From contig CALYBQ010000003.1 in the NCBI GenBank assembly GCA_944415565.1, forward strand, positions 62,001 through 126,000: DNA of 64,000 nt, given 5' to 3'. Of the stretch, positions 1-8,367 are shown one piece after another. The position numbers were made by a program, and so were the translations under genes. Source of the DNA: an uncultured Rikenellaceae bacterium. GTDB taxonomy: Bacteria; Bacteroidota; Bacteroidia; Bacteroidales; Rikenellaceae. The notes under the pieces are model-generated. The model worked only from the letters and a program-made list of their open reading frames with translations. It did no database searches and was not told where the DNA came from. Within the stretch, counting starts at the first letter, position 1. Each line of letters starts with the position of its first letter.

Positions 1-929
1 CACCGCGCCGCGAACTGTTGGCCCGATATGGAATCACGATACCCGAGTTTTCGGAATTCGTAGAGGTAGCGCTCGCCGGTCGCGTAGTGTCGCAGGTGTA
101 TGACGGAGCGAGCTATTTCGACGTAACGGTCAAGATGGACGATACGCGCGGGAAAAGCATCGAAAGCATAGGCAATATGCTGATAGACGGCGCAGACGGT
201 GTGAAAGTTCCGCTGAGCTACGTAGCCGATATACGCTCTACGACAGGGCCGAATACGATAAACAGGGAGAACGTAAGGCGTAAGATTGTCGTTTCGGCCA
301 ACGTGACGGGAGGCGATCTCGGCGGCGCGGTAAAACAGATACAGGAGCGCATAGGGGCAAATATAACCCTGCCAGAGGGATATTGGATCGAGTACGGCGG
401 ACAGTTCGAAAGCCAGCAGGCAGCATCCAAAGTACTGATGTTCACTTCAATCGCTGCGCTCATAGTCATTTTCATGTTCCTGTTCATGGAATTCAAGAAG
501 GTATCGCTCTCGGCCATGATAATGATAAACCTTCCGCTCGCGTTGATAGGCGGCGTGGTGAGTATATGGATTACGTCGGGCGTGGTGAGCATTCCCGCTG
601 TAATAGGTTTCATATCGTTGCTTGGTATCGCCGTGAGGAACGGAATACTTCTGGTATCGCACTACAATCACCTGAGAGCCGAAGGACACGGACTCTACGA
701 AAGCGTGATACACGGTTCGCTCGACAGGTTGAACCCTATACTGATGACGTCGTTGACCTCGGCTCTCGCGTTGATCCCGCTCGCATTGGGAGGCGACCTC
801 TCTGGCAACGAGATACAGAGCCCGATGGCCAAAGTCATATTGGGCGGCCTCATAAGTTCCACTTTGCTCAACGGATTCCTTGTGCCCATCGTGTACACGC
901 TTATCAACTCAAAAAAGCAAAAAGCATGA
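1..929 (+). CDS. Heavy-metal-type RND efflux pump, C-terminal part (CusA/CzcA-like), partial
   Basis: The reading frame is already open at base 3, so the gene begins before the window; about 309 C-terminal residues are seen. Part of the periplasmic porter region is followed by about five hydrophobic segments of the last membrane domain. One segment reads GIAVRNGILLVSHYNHL, the position of the ALNGVVM-type segment of CusA/CzcA. These pumps are proton-driven inner-membrane trimers that export metal ions through a fusion protein and a TolC channel. The stop codon overlaps the ATG of the next gene (ATGA), so the two are translationally coupled. The metal cannot be predicted because the substrate-binding half is missing. 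Confidence 0.88.
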   Translation, partial: PRRELLARYGITIPEFSEFVEVALAGRVVSQVYDGASYFDVTVKMDDTRGKSIESIGNMLIDGADGVKVPLSYVADIRSTTGPNTINRENVRRKIVVSANVTGGDLGGAVKQIQERIGANITLPEGYWIEYGGQFESQQAASKVLMFTSIAALIVIFMFLFMEFKKVSLSAMIMINLPLALIGGVVSIWITSGVVSIPAVIGFISLLGIAVRNGILLVSHYNHLRAEGHGLYESVIHGSLDRLNPILMTSLTSALALIPLALGGDLSGNEIQSPMAKVILGGLISSTLLNGFLVPIVYTLINSKKQKA

Positions 930-2104
930 AAAAGATATTTCTTGTAATGGCCATGTCGGTCGCGGCATTCTCGCTCTCCGCACAGGGAGAACTGGAGAGA
1001 ATCCTGACTGAAGTAGAGGCCAATAACGCATCACTCGCTGCTCTGCGTAAGTTGCGCGATGCACAGACGGTCGGGGCACGAGTTGGCAACAGTCTCGAAA
1101 ATCCCGAAGTTGAGTTCTCGTATAAATGGAACGATCCGTCGTCCCTCGGCACGACCGGCGAAATATCGGTATCGCAACCGTTCGATTTCCCGACAGTATA
1201 CGCCCACAGGAACAAGCTGGCAAAATTACAGGCCGAAAAGTATGGGTACGAGTATCAGGCATCGCGGCAGGAGTTGTTGCTCGAAGCGCAAAAGCTCTAT
1301 ATCGAGATTGTTAGCCTGAAGCGTACCACGTCTGTATTGGAGTTTCTCGCCGACAACGCACGCGAGATAGCGAAAGTGTATGCGGAAAAGCTTGACGTGG
1401 GCGATGCCAACATTCTCGAATCGAACGAGGCGAATTTCACGCTTATAAGTCAGGATAACGCATTGAAGATGGCCCGAGTACAACTGCAATCGGCCACGGA
1501 ACGCCTTACAGGTCTGAACGGCGGCATCGAGGTAAAGATAGATGCAGATGATTTCGGCGAGCTACCTATACTCGGTCTGCTTGACGAGATATTGGCCGAA
1601 TACATGGAGCTGTCGCCAGAATTGAGGGCTTTGGCAGTAGAGAAGATGGCTGCGGAACGCGACATCAAGCTAAGCCGCAGTCTGTCGCTTCCAAAATTGT
1701 CAGTGGGCTATTCGCACGAATTCAGCAAAGAGGATAAATCCAACGGGCTGTCGGTGGGCATGAGCATACCGATGTTCGGCAACCGCAATAACGTAAAGAG
1801 GGCAAAAGCTCAGGACGAATACGCCGCAGCATCGTTGAAAAGCGCCACTTTGGATGTAGAGACCGGAATACGAGAACAATACGCACAGGCTCAGATAATA
1901 CGCGAATCGCTTGTCAAATACGAATCTATGCTCGATCTCGAACAAGCCGTCGAGTTCGCCCGCAAAGCGCTCGATGCAGGGCGGATAAGCATAACCGAAT
2001 ATTTCTCACAGGTGCAGCCGATTTACGAAGCACACCTGACGATCATGGAGTTGCAGCGCGACTACCTGCTGGCTTTCGCCCAAATCAACAGCATAAGGCT
2101 CTGA
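926..2104 (+). CDS. TolC-family outer-membrane efflux protein
   Basis: A 392-residue protein with a cleavable signal peptide (basic start, hydrophobic stretch, cleavage after about SLSAQG). The rest is long amphipathic helices with repeated E/A/L patterns typical of the TolC/CusC/CzcC outer-membrane factor family. The ATG at 926 was chosen because it overlaps the TGA of the pump gene and directly begins the signal peptide; the same frame stays open much further upstream only as a shadow of the pump gene. It most likely forms the outer-membrane exit duct for the RND pump. A strong hairpin terminator follows. Confidence 0.88.
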   Translation: MKKIFLVMAMSVAAFSLSAQGELERILTEVEANNASLAALRKLRDAQTVGARVGNSLENPEVEFSYKWNDPSSLGTTGEISVSQPFDFPTVYAHRNKLAKLQAEKYGYEYQASRQELLLEAQKLYIEIVSLKRTTSVLEFLADNAREIAKVYAEKLDVGDANILESNEANFTLISQDNALKMARVQLQSATERLTGLNGGIEVKIDADDFGELPILGLLDEILAEYMELSPELRALAVEKMAAERDIKLSRSLSLPKLSVGYSHEFSKEDKSNGLSVGMSIPMFGNRNNVKRAKAQDEYAAASLKSATLDVETGIREQYAQAQIIRESLVKYESMLDLEQAVEFARKALDAGRISITEYFSQVQPIYEAHLTIMELQRDYLLAFAQINSIRL

Positions 2105-2130
2105 CACTCTCTGGTTTGCCGACGAAAAAG

Positions 2131-2174
2131 GATTGCCCCGCTTGTCTAAATTAGACGGACGGGGCAATCTTTTA
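2131..2174 (+). terminator. Rho-independent terminator after the RND/TolC operon
   Basis: Outer stem GATTGCCCCG / CGGGGCAATC (2131-2140 with 2160-2169), an inner stem GTCTAA/TTAGAC, then TTTT. It separates the efflux operon from fabI. Confidence 0.85.
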
Positions 2175-2185
2175 GTTAAATTTAT

Positions 2186-2193
2186 TACCTTTG
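2186..2193 (+). promoter_or_regulatory. Bacteroidota -7 promoter element of fabI
   Basis: TACCTTTG matches TAnnTTTG and lies 24 bases before the fabI ATG. No convincing TTTG is seen at the -33 distance. Confidence 0.5.
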
Positions 2194-2217
2194 GGCCGTC
2201 AAACAAACATTTTGATT

Positions 2218-3093
2218 ATGTCATACAATCTTCTAAAAGGGAAAAAAGGCCTTATCTTCGGCGCGCTCAACGAACAGTCGATAGCATGGAAAGTTGCAAA
2301 AAGAGCGGTAGAGGAAGGCGCAGAAATAGTACTTACCAATACGGCTGTGTCGATCCGTATGGGAACGATCAACGATCTGGCAAAAAAATGCGGGACCGTA
2401 GTCATCCCGGCCGACGCTACAAGTGTGCCGGACCTCGAAAACCTCATTGATAAGACGATGGAACATTTCGGAGGTAAATTCGACTTCATCCTTCACTCGA
2501 TAGGCATGTCGCCCAATGTACGCAAGGGACGCACCTACGACGATCTGGATTACGATTTCCTCTCTAAAACACTCGATATTTCGGCCATATCGTTCCACAA
2601 GGTTATCCAAGTGGCACGCAAGCGCGATGCGCTCAACGACTGGGGTTCGATAGTGGCACTTTCGTACATCGCTGCACAGCGCACGCTCTACGGCTACAAC
2701 GACATGGCAGACGCCAAAGCGCTCCTCGAGTCTATAGCCCGCAGTTTCGGATATATCTATGGTCGCGAGAAGAAAATCCGCATCAATACCGTATCGCAGT
2801 CGCCTACGCCTACGACGGCAGGTAGCGGAGTGCTCGGTCTGAACGACTTGATGGACTTCGCCGACCGCATGTCGCCTCTCGGCAATGCTACGGCAGACGA
2901 TTGTGCCGATTACGTGCTGACGCTGTTCTCTGATTTTACACGCAAAGTTACGATGCAGAACCTGTTCCACGACGGCGGTTTCAGCAGCATGGGTATGTCG
3001 CGCCGTGCCATGAGAACTTTCGGGAAAGGTCTCAACGCACAATTCCATGACGTACAAGACAATCAGTTCCCCTTCGGCCAAGGAGAGGAATAA
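2218..3093 (+). CDS. fabI: Enoyl-[acyl-carrier-protein] reductase (NADH), FabI type
   Basis: A 291-residue Rossmann-fold short-chain reductase that reduces the enoyl-ACP double bond in the last step of each fatty-acid elongation cycle. The N-terminus has the FabI form GKKGLIFGALNEQSIAWKVA in place of the classic GxxxGxG. The catalytic Tyr-x6-Lys pair is seen in YGYNDMADAK. The C-terminal lid region (VSQSPTPTTAGSG, then FHDGGFSSMGMS) is present. An upstream in-frame TTG (2191) was rejected; the ATG at 2218 starts at the conserved family position. The gene is monocistronic, with its own -7 element and a strong terminator. Confidence 0.95.
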   Translation: MSYNLLKGKKGLIFGALNEQSIAWKVAKRAVEEGAEIVLTNTAVSIRMGTINDLAKKCGTVVIPADATSVPDLENLIDKTMEHFGGKFDFILHSIGMSPNVRKGRTYDDLDYDFLSKTLDISAISFHKVIQVARKRDALNDWGSIVALSYIAAQRTLYGYNDMADAKALLESIARSFGYIYGREKKIRINTVSQSPTPTTAGSGVLGLNDLMDFADRMSPLGNATADDCADYVLTLFSDFTRKVTMQNLFHDGGFSSMGMSRRAMRTFGKGLNAQFHDVQDNQFPFGQGEE

Positions 3094-3116
3094 AAGGTCG
3101 GTTTTATAATGTATAA

Positions 3117-3155
3117 ACGGAAGGCAAGCATTTAAATGCTTGCCTTCCGTTTATT
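3117..3155 (+). terminator. Terminator after fabI
   Basis: Perfect palindrome 3117-3150 (ACGGAAGGCAAGCATTT and its complement) followed by a T-rich tail. Confidence 0.85.
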
Positions 3156-3195
3156 TTTGCCATACCTTAGTTTAGGTATCCAACATATGGATACC

Positions 3196-3825
3196 ATGAA
3201 CAAACTCCTGTTGCTTATATCGTGCATCATCCTGACGGCATGCGAAAAAGACAACGAACAACCAGAACCGACAGCGGCCTCCGCTAAAATATGGTTCGGC
3301 GGTTATCGGGACCAGCTGATGGATCCTCCACTTTCCCAACCGCTGCATACACGCTTTTACCTTTTTGACGCCAACGACGGTCAGGTCTATGACAAAGAGT
3401 GGCTTGAAGAGAATTGCTATGACGGGCTGCCCAGCCTTACGTCCATAGTATGGATTCATGGCATCTTAACCAACCACCCAACTGCTTGTCCACCGCCGCT
3501 CTACCACATCATACCACCGGTCGAGATCGACGGGAAAGAATTTCTAACGTTATTCCCCGATGCCCGTGATAACGACTATTTCTCAGCGGACAACGACTTT
3601 GCGGCAGAAATTCCTCTCGGAAAATATTATGTCTTTGCCATTCCCATGCAGCATATCTCCGGAGTAGTATCGGTAAGGTATCTGGAAGTCAAGCCCGGCA
3701 TGACAAGCGACGAAAAGGTTATGGTAGTCGCTTTCACCGACGAAATGTACGGTACGGATTATGCCGACTGGAAGTTACCAGATTCGTTCGAAGGAACTGA
3801 CATAAGGCATGCCCGCAACGGGTGA
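3196..3825 (+). CDS. Putative lipoprotein of unknown function
   Basis: A 209-residue protein (212 if the ATG at 3187 is used). The start has a hydrophobic segment ending in the lipobox LTAC, so it is predicted to be a lipoprotein; no family was recognised. The mature part is acidic, with many aromatic and proline residues and several short beta-like segments (YLFDANDGQVYDKEW; KYYVFAIPMQHISGVVSVRYLEV). This could be a surface or periplasmic immunoglobulin-like or adhesin-like fold. It stands alone between the fabI terminator and the convergent channel gene. The gene is convincing from its signal and codon pattern; the function is unknown. Confidence 0.7.
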   Translation: MNKLLLLISCIILTACEKDNEQPEPTAASAKIWFGGYRDQLMDPPLSQPLHTRFYLFDANDGQVYDKEWLEENCYDGLPSLTSIVWIHGILTNHPTACPPPLYHIIPPVEIDGKEFLTLFPDARDNDYFSADNDFAAEIPLGKYYVFAIPMQHISGVVSVRYLEVKPGMTSDEKVMVVAFTDEMYGTDYADWKLPDSFEGTDIRHARNG

Positions 3826-3831
3826 AACTCC

Positions 3832-4353
3832 CTACTCCTCCTCTTCCGTCAATATGGACACGACCTTTTGCAGGAATATGTTGTTAGGCAATACGATAAG
3901 CTCCTTGTCCTCGGTCCGTATGTGCGTATAGAACGTTTTGATCGACTCTATGGTGGCCGTTATCGGTATATCCTTATCTATGATCTTGATCTTATCGCCC
4001 AAACGGTACGGCGCCGAAAAGAACATGACGATACCGGCAGTTATATTACTCAGCACGGACCACTGGGCAAACAACGCTACGCCGAGGAACGTCACAATGG
4101 TCGTAAGTCCGACAAGCAGGTTTTCGGTCTTGACGCCCCATATGACAGCTATGGCGAACAGAAATATTATGTTGATGATTACGGCCATAATATGACGTAC
4201 CTGCGCCATTCGTCCTTCGGCCTTATGCGTAAGCTCACCGTATTTACGCACAATCTTCTTGGCCGTGTATTTTATTAGCAGGAAGAGCAGTATGGTAACT
4301 GCCGTGGCTATGAGTTGTACCTTGTATTCTGACAAGAGTGCGGATATTTCCAT
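3832..4353 (-). CDS. Small MscS-family mechanosensitive channel protein
   Basis: A 173-residue protein. Predicted membrane helices lie at about residues 12-30, 52-72 and 78-105. The third helix plus the following beta-rich region (LFAQWSVLSNITAGIVMFFSAPYRLGDKIKI) is the MscS pore helix and beta-domain signature. The family opens under membrane tension to release solutes during hypo-osmotic shock. E. coli MscS is about 286 residues; this protein stops soon after the beta domain (VLPNNIF) and lacks the C-terminal alpha/beta vestibule. It may therefore be a minimal channel or have lost the vestibule. It is next to and in the same direction as the dipeptidase gene upstream. Confidence 0.85.
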   Translation of the reverse strand: MEISALLSEYKVQLIATAVTILLFLLIKYTAKKIVRKYGELTHKAEGRMAQVRHIMAVIINIIFLFAIAVIWGVKTENLLVGLTTIVTFLGVALFAQWSVLSNITAGIVMFFSAPYRLGDKIKIIDKDIPITATIESIKTFYTHIRTEDKELIVLPNNIFLQKVVSILTEEEE

Positions 4354-4374
4354 ATTTCGTCTGTTTTAGATGTT

Positions 4375-5841
4375 TTATTGTCCTATGCTTTGGAGTATGT
4401 CTATCAGCAGTTGCCAGAATTTCGCCACGCTCGCTATTTCGAGCCTTTCGTCCGGAGAGTGTACGCCGCGCAAGGTCGGACCTATGGAGATCATCTCCAA
4501 CTCAGGGTATTTCTTCAGAAACAACCCGCACTCCAACCCTGCATGTATGGCCCGTGCGTGCGGTTTCTTGCCGAACAGTTTTTCGTATGCGGCTACGGCT
4601 ACGGCCAGCAGTCCGGATTCGGGATCAGGCTCCCAACCTGGATAACCGTCGGAGTGCTCAACGCTTGCACCGGCACGTTCGAATACACTCTGCACGGATG
4701 CGGCAGCCTCTAACCGCTCCTCTTCGACCGACGAGCGTTGCGATGTCGTGACCACTATCGTCATTCCGTCCTTAAACTTCACCGAAGCGAGGTTCGTAGA
4801 TGTCTGCACAAGGCCCTCCATAGTCCGGCTCATGGCCAGTATGCCGTTCGGCACATCGTTTATCGCCCCGAGCAATCCTTCTTGTGTCGCCACATCTATG
4901 ACGTAAGCCGCAGCAGGCACTTCGCTGATAGATATGTCGAGCTTTGGCTCGGCATGAGCGTATTCACGCGACATTGCTTCACAATACTTGTCCAACAGGT
5001 CGAACAGCTGCAATACATTATCTACCGGGACGGCAAATACGGCAGACGCTTCCCTTGGTATCGCATTGCGGAGATTGCCGCCGTCGAAATTCACGAGACG
5101 TATGGCGCATATTTCGGCGGCTTTGGCGAGGAATGCCGCCAGGATCTTGTTCGAGTTGCCTCGGTTCTTGTCTATGTCGTCTCCCGAGTGTCCGCCCTGA
5201 AGACCTGAGACACGCAACTCGAAAAAGGCCTGTTTACCGGCAGGTTCTTCCGCCTTATATTTGAACGTCGCAACCGTATCTATCCCTCCGGCGCAACCTA
5301 TGAATATCTCGCCTTCGTCTTCCGAATCGAGATTGATAAGATATTTCCCCGTTATCATGTCCTTACCGAGATTGAACGCACCGGTCAGACCTGTCTCCTC
5401 ATCGACCGTGAACAGCGCCTCCACGGCCGGCAACTCGAGCGAAACGTCGCTAAGCACAGCGAGGGCTGCGGCCATTCCTATACCGTCGTCGGCTCCAAGT
5501 GTCGTACCGCGTGCCCTTACCCAACCGTTGTCTATATAGGTTTGAATCGGGTCTTTGTCGAAGTCGAAGCTGACATCGGCATTTTTCTCGCATACCATAT
5601 CCATGTGACTTTGCAGCACGACCGTCGGGCGCGAAGCCATCGTCTCGGAAGCAGGACGGCGTATGACGATATTCCCGGCATCGTCTTTCGCATATGCCAG
5701 TTTATGTTTTCTCGCGAAATCCTCGAGAAAAGCTATGATCCGCTCCTCTTTTTTCGAGGGGCGCGGGACCTGTGTCACTGCATGGAAATGTTCCCACACG
5801 TTGCGGGGTTCGAGTTTGCTTATATCAGACATGTCATTCAT
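4375..5841 (-). CDS. pepD: Aminoacyl-histidine dipeptidase (peptidase family M20C)
   Basis: A 488-residue, apparently cytosolic di-zinc peptidase with no signal peptide. Metal-site motifs are in family order: SHMDMVCEKN (His and Asp), GADDGIGMAAA (bridging Asp), DEETGLTGA (general base Glu and metal Glu) and, near the C-terminus, HAGLECG. A dimerisation (lid) domain sits between them. The family hydrolyses dipeptides, including Xaa-His and carnosine-like substrates. Length and motif order match full-length PepD. The start could be the ATG at 5841 or one three codons later. Confidence 0.92.
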   Translation of the reverse strand: MNDMSDISKLEPRNVWEHFHAVTQVPRPSKKEERIIAFLEDFARKHKLAYAKDDAGNIVIRRPASETMASRPTVVLQSHMDMVCEKNADVSFDFDKDPIQTYIDNGWVRARGTTLGADDGIGMAAALAVLSDVSLELPAVEALFTVDEETGLTGAFNLGKDMITGKYLINLDSEDEGEIFIGCAGGIDTVATFKYKAEEPAGKQAFFELRVSGLQGGHSGDDIDKNRGNSNKILAAFLAKAAEICAIRLVNFDGGNLRNAIPREASAVFAVPVDNVLQLFDLLDKYCEAMSREYAHAEPKLDISISEVPAAAYVIDVATQEGLLGAINDVPNGILAMSRTMEGLVQTSTNLASVKFKDGMTIVVTTSQRSSVEEERLEAAASVQSVFERAGASVEHSDGYPGWEPDPESGLLAVAVAAYEKLFGKKPHARAIHAGLECGLFLKKYPELEMISIGPTLRGVHSPDERLEIASVAKFWQLLIDILQSIGQ

Positions 5842-5928
5842 TATTAATCGTGTACTATCCGCTGCATGTTATACGAATGTAAAATTAGCAAAATAATCGC
5901 TAAATTGCGTTCCTAAAACGACAGCTAT

Positions 5929-6411
5929 ATGGAAGGTTACAGAATAGGACACGGCTACGACGTGCATGCGCTCGCAGACGGTCTACCGCTTGTATTGGGA
6001 GGAGTACGCATAAACCACGCCAAAGGATGCGTGGCCCATTCCGACGGCGATGTCTTGGTGCATGCATTATGCGACGCACTATTGGGAGCATCCGCTTTGG
6101 GGGACATCGGGCTGCATTTCCCCGACACGTCGGATGAGTATAAAGGAGCTGATTCCATGATATTGCTCGCAAAGGTGGTGGATTTGTTAGATGCAAAAGA
6201 CTACGGTATCGTGAACGTGGATTGCACACTCGTAATGCAGAAGCCCAAACTGCGGCCATATATAGACGATATGCGAGCGTCGATAGCTGCCGTGCTGAAG
6301 ATACCGACCGACCGTGTATCGGTAAAAGCGACGACAGAAGAGCGGCTGGGGTTTACGGGCCGCGAAGAAGGAGTATCGGCTCATGCGGTAGTGCTTATTA
6401 AGGGAAAGTAG
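5929..6411 (+). CDS. ispF: 2-C-methyl-D-erythritol 2,4-cyclodiphosphate synthase
   Basis: A 160-residue enzyme of the non-mevalonate isoprenoid pathway that cyclises the CDP-ME phosphate intermediate, releasing CMP. Metal-binding Asp11 and His13 lie in GHGYDVHAL. The SDGDVLVHALCDALLG motif and the C-terminal KATTEERLGFTGREEG signature are intact, and the length is full for the family. The gene is divergent from pepD, with about 90 bp between the two starts. Confidence 0.96.
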   Translation: MEGYRIGHGYDVHALADGLPLVLGGVRINHAKGCVAHSDGDVLVHALCDALLGASALGDIGLHFPDTSDEYKGADSMILLAKVVDLLDAKDYGIVNVDCTLVMQKPKLRPYIDDMRASIAAVLKIPTDRVSVKATTEERLGFTGREEGVSAHAVVLIKGK

Positions 6412-6742
6412 TTCATTCAACAAACTGGGGAAATATGAATCCCGCAGAAAAAAATGTGTACATGCACTAATCTGAAATGCCCTCTACACCCATCAAAACA
6501 TGGCAAGGGATGCACTATGCACTCCATGTATCAACAAGAACCTAAGGTTGAAAGAGGTTCCAAATTGCTTTTTCAATCTGTAGGACGACGCTCAAACACG
6601 AACAAGCGACAGTCTTAGTCTTGAAGATTTCGCCCGCTTGGTATTTATCCATCACGACATTACCAACTAACATAAGGCCGAGTACGTATAGTTTGAAGAT
6701 GCGGTTACGCGACCAAAGAATCAACCCGATAGTATTAAAAAT
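6412..6742. other. Intergenic stretch without a convincing gene
   Basis: About 330 bases between ispF and the bidirectional terminator. A 60-codon minus-strand ORF (6542-6724) ends in a hydrophobic, transposase-like style, but I recognise no family motif and see no inverted repeats. A decayed mobile-element end is possible but not supported. Confidence 0.4.
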
Positions 6743-6777
6743 AAAAATGGGAGAGGTTTTATACCTCTCCCATTTTT
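6743..6777. terminator. Bidirectional terminator
   Basis: A 15-bp perfect stem (AAAAATGGGAGAGGT, 6743-6757, with 6763-6777) with T runs on both strands. It lies 22 bp beyond the stop of the CoA-transferase gene on the minus strand. Confidence 0.85.
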
Positions 6778-6799
6778 ATTTAACGTACACACTCAGGAC

Positions 6800-8119
6800 C
6801 TACGCCTTCACGGTTTTCAGAATGTAAGCGTAATGCGACCCGTAACGTTCGAAAGCGGCTTTTTCAAGCTCTTCGCGATGGTCCGGATGAGCAATGCTCG
6901 TAAGCAGTTTGGCACGCTCCTGAAGCGTCCGGCCGTACAGGTTCACAGCCCCATATTCGGTCACCACCCAATGCACATGCGAACGTGTAGTCACAACACC
7001 TGCGCCCGGATTCAGCACATCACATATCTTGCTCACGCCCTTAGTCGTCGCAGACGGCATGGCAAGTATCGCCTTACCCCCCTCGGAACGCGAAGCACCG
7101 TACATGAAATCTATCTGACCACCCACGCCGGAGAAGAACTTACGCCCTATTGAATCGGCACATATCTGTCCGGTAATATCTATCTGTATGGCTGAGTTGA
7201 TAGCCGTAACTTTCGGGTTCTGAGCGATGATGAACGGGTCGTTGGTGTAACCGACGTCCATCATTGCAACCTGAGCGTTGTTATGTATGAAGTCGTAAAC
7301 CTTCTGCGAACCGAGCAGGAACGTAGATACCATTTTACCTTTATCTATCGCCTTATTCTCGCCATTGATAACGCCTTTCTCAACCAACGGCAACACTCCG
7401 TCCGCGAACATTTCGGTATGAATACCGAGGTTCTTATGATTGGTAAGCTGCGAAAGCACGGCGTTAGGGATAGCACCGATACCCATTTGCAGGGTAGCAC
7501 CGTCCTCGATAAGTTCTGCACAATTGCGTCCTATCTGGCACTCTATCTCACCCGGAGTAGCGAGATGCCCCTCGATCAGCGGGTAGTCGTTCTCTACGAA
7601 TATGTCGATATAAGACATAGGTATCATAGCCTGCCCGAACGCACGCGGAACGTACTTATTAATGACAGCGATAACGTAATCGGCACATTCTACGGCCGCA
7701 AGCGTAGCGTCCACCGACGTTCCGAGCGACACGTATCCGTGCTCGTCAGGAGGACAAACCTGTATCATGGCAACGTTACACGGAACGACTCCCGAACGAT
7801 ACAATTTCTGCGTCTCGCTGAGGAAGATCGGAATGTAATCCGCCGCACCTGACTGTACATCCTTACGCACGTTGGAACCCACGAAGAAAGCGTCGTGCTG
7901 GAATATTCCCTCGAACTTGGGATCGGCATACGGCGCCGGACCTTCGGTATGCAAGTGGTGGATATGAACGTCTTTCAATTCGCCGTTCTCACCCCTTTTG
8001 CACATAGCGTTGATAAGGCATTGCGGCGCGCTGGCGACACTGCTCAGGTGGATATGGTCGCCCGACTTGATCACTTTGACGGCCTCGTCGGCAGAAACAA
8101 ATTTAATCTTATGGTTCAT
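6800..8119 (-). CDS. Acetyl-CoA hydrolase/transferase family protein (4-hydroxybutyrate/acetate CoA-transferase type)
   Basis: A 439-residue CoA-transferase moving CoA between acyl-CoA and a carboxylate such as acetate. The catalytic glutamate is Glu236 in the HTEMFADG motif. The glycine-rich C-terminal signature FFSGVGGQIDFMYGASRS and the region CPPDEHGYVSLG are present. Length and motifs resemble the 4-hydroxybutyrate and butyryl-CoA:acetate enzymes more than yeast-type acetyl-CoA hydrolase. It probably serves acetate or short-acid fermentation; the exact acyl partner cannot be read from sequence. It has its own complete promoter and is divergent from korA. Confidence 0.88.
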   Translation of the reverse strand: MNHKIKFVSADEAVKVIKSGDHIHLSSVASAPQCLINAMCKRGENGELKDVHIHHLHTEGPAPYADPKFEGIFQHDAFFVGSNVRKDVQSGAADYIPIFLSETQKLYRSGVVPCNVAMIQVCPPDEHGYVSLGTSVDATLAAVECADYVIAVINKYVPRAFGQAMIPMSYIDIFVENDYPLIEGHLATPGEIECQIGRNCAELIEDGATLQMGIGAIPNAVLSQLTNHKNLGIHTEMFADGVLPLVEKGVINGENKAIDKGKMVSTFLLGSQKVYDFIHNNAQVAMMDVGYTNDPFIIAQNPKVTAINSAIQIDITGQICADSIGRKFFSGVGGQIDFMYGASRSEGGKAILAMPSATTKGVSKICDVLNPGAGVVTTRSHVHWVVTEYGAVNLYGRTLQERAKLLTSIAHPDHREELEKAAFERYGSHYAYILKTVKA

Positions 8120-8165
8120 CGCTGTTTATTATGTATTTGGATTTATTGCCGGATTATTCAAGTTT

Positions 8166-8196
8166 CAAAATTACGAATAATATTTCACAGGTCAAA
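8166..8196 (-). promoter_or_regulatory. Complete Bacteroidota promoter of the CoA-transferase gene
   Basis: On the minus strand TTTG (8196-8193), 19 bases, then TAATTTTG (8173-8166): an exact match to TTTG-N19-21-TAnnTTTG, about 47 bases before the ATG. Confidence 0.75.
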
Positions 8197-8268
8197 AAAC
8201 TAAAGTTAAGTTAGCGTTAAACAAGGTAAAAATTAGCGGCACGGCTAACACGATTGAATAAAAAGTCG

Positions 8269-8276
8269 TATATTTG
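8269..8276 (+). promoter_or_regulatory. -7 promoter element of korAB
   Basis: TATATTTG matches the -7 consensus exactly; the -33 element is not evident. It is followed within 7 bases by a GC-rich hairpin (GCCCCC 8283-8288 with GGGGGC 8299-8304), which would lie at the very 5' end of the transcript. Confidence 0.6.
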
Positions 8277-8367
8277 CAGCTCGCCCCCGACAAAACAGGG
8301 GGGCTTAACGGAAAAAGAAGGAAAACCAAACAAAACCTTCAAAAAATCAGCTTAACTAAACTTTACT

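Noticed and set aside
383-925. Long upstream extension of the TolC reading frame
   Set aside because: It lies wholly inside the RND pump gene in another frame; the real start at 926 begins a signal peptide and overlaps the pump stop codon.
2233-3081. Minus-strand ORF of 282 codons
   Set aside because: Antisense shadow of fabI with no family features.
6542-6724. 60-codon minus-strand ORF resembling a transposase end
   Set aside because: No transposase motif, no inverted repeats, no frame on either side to extend it.
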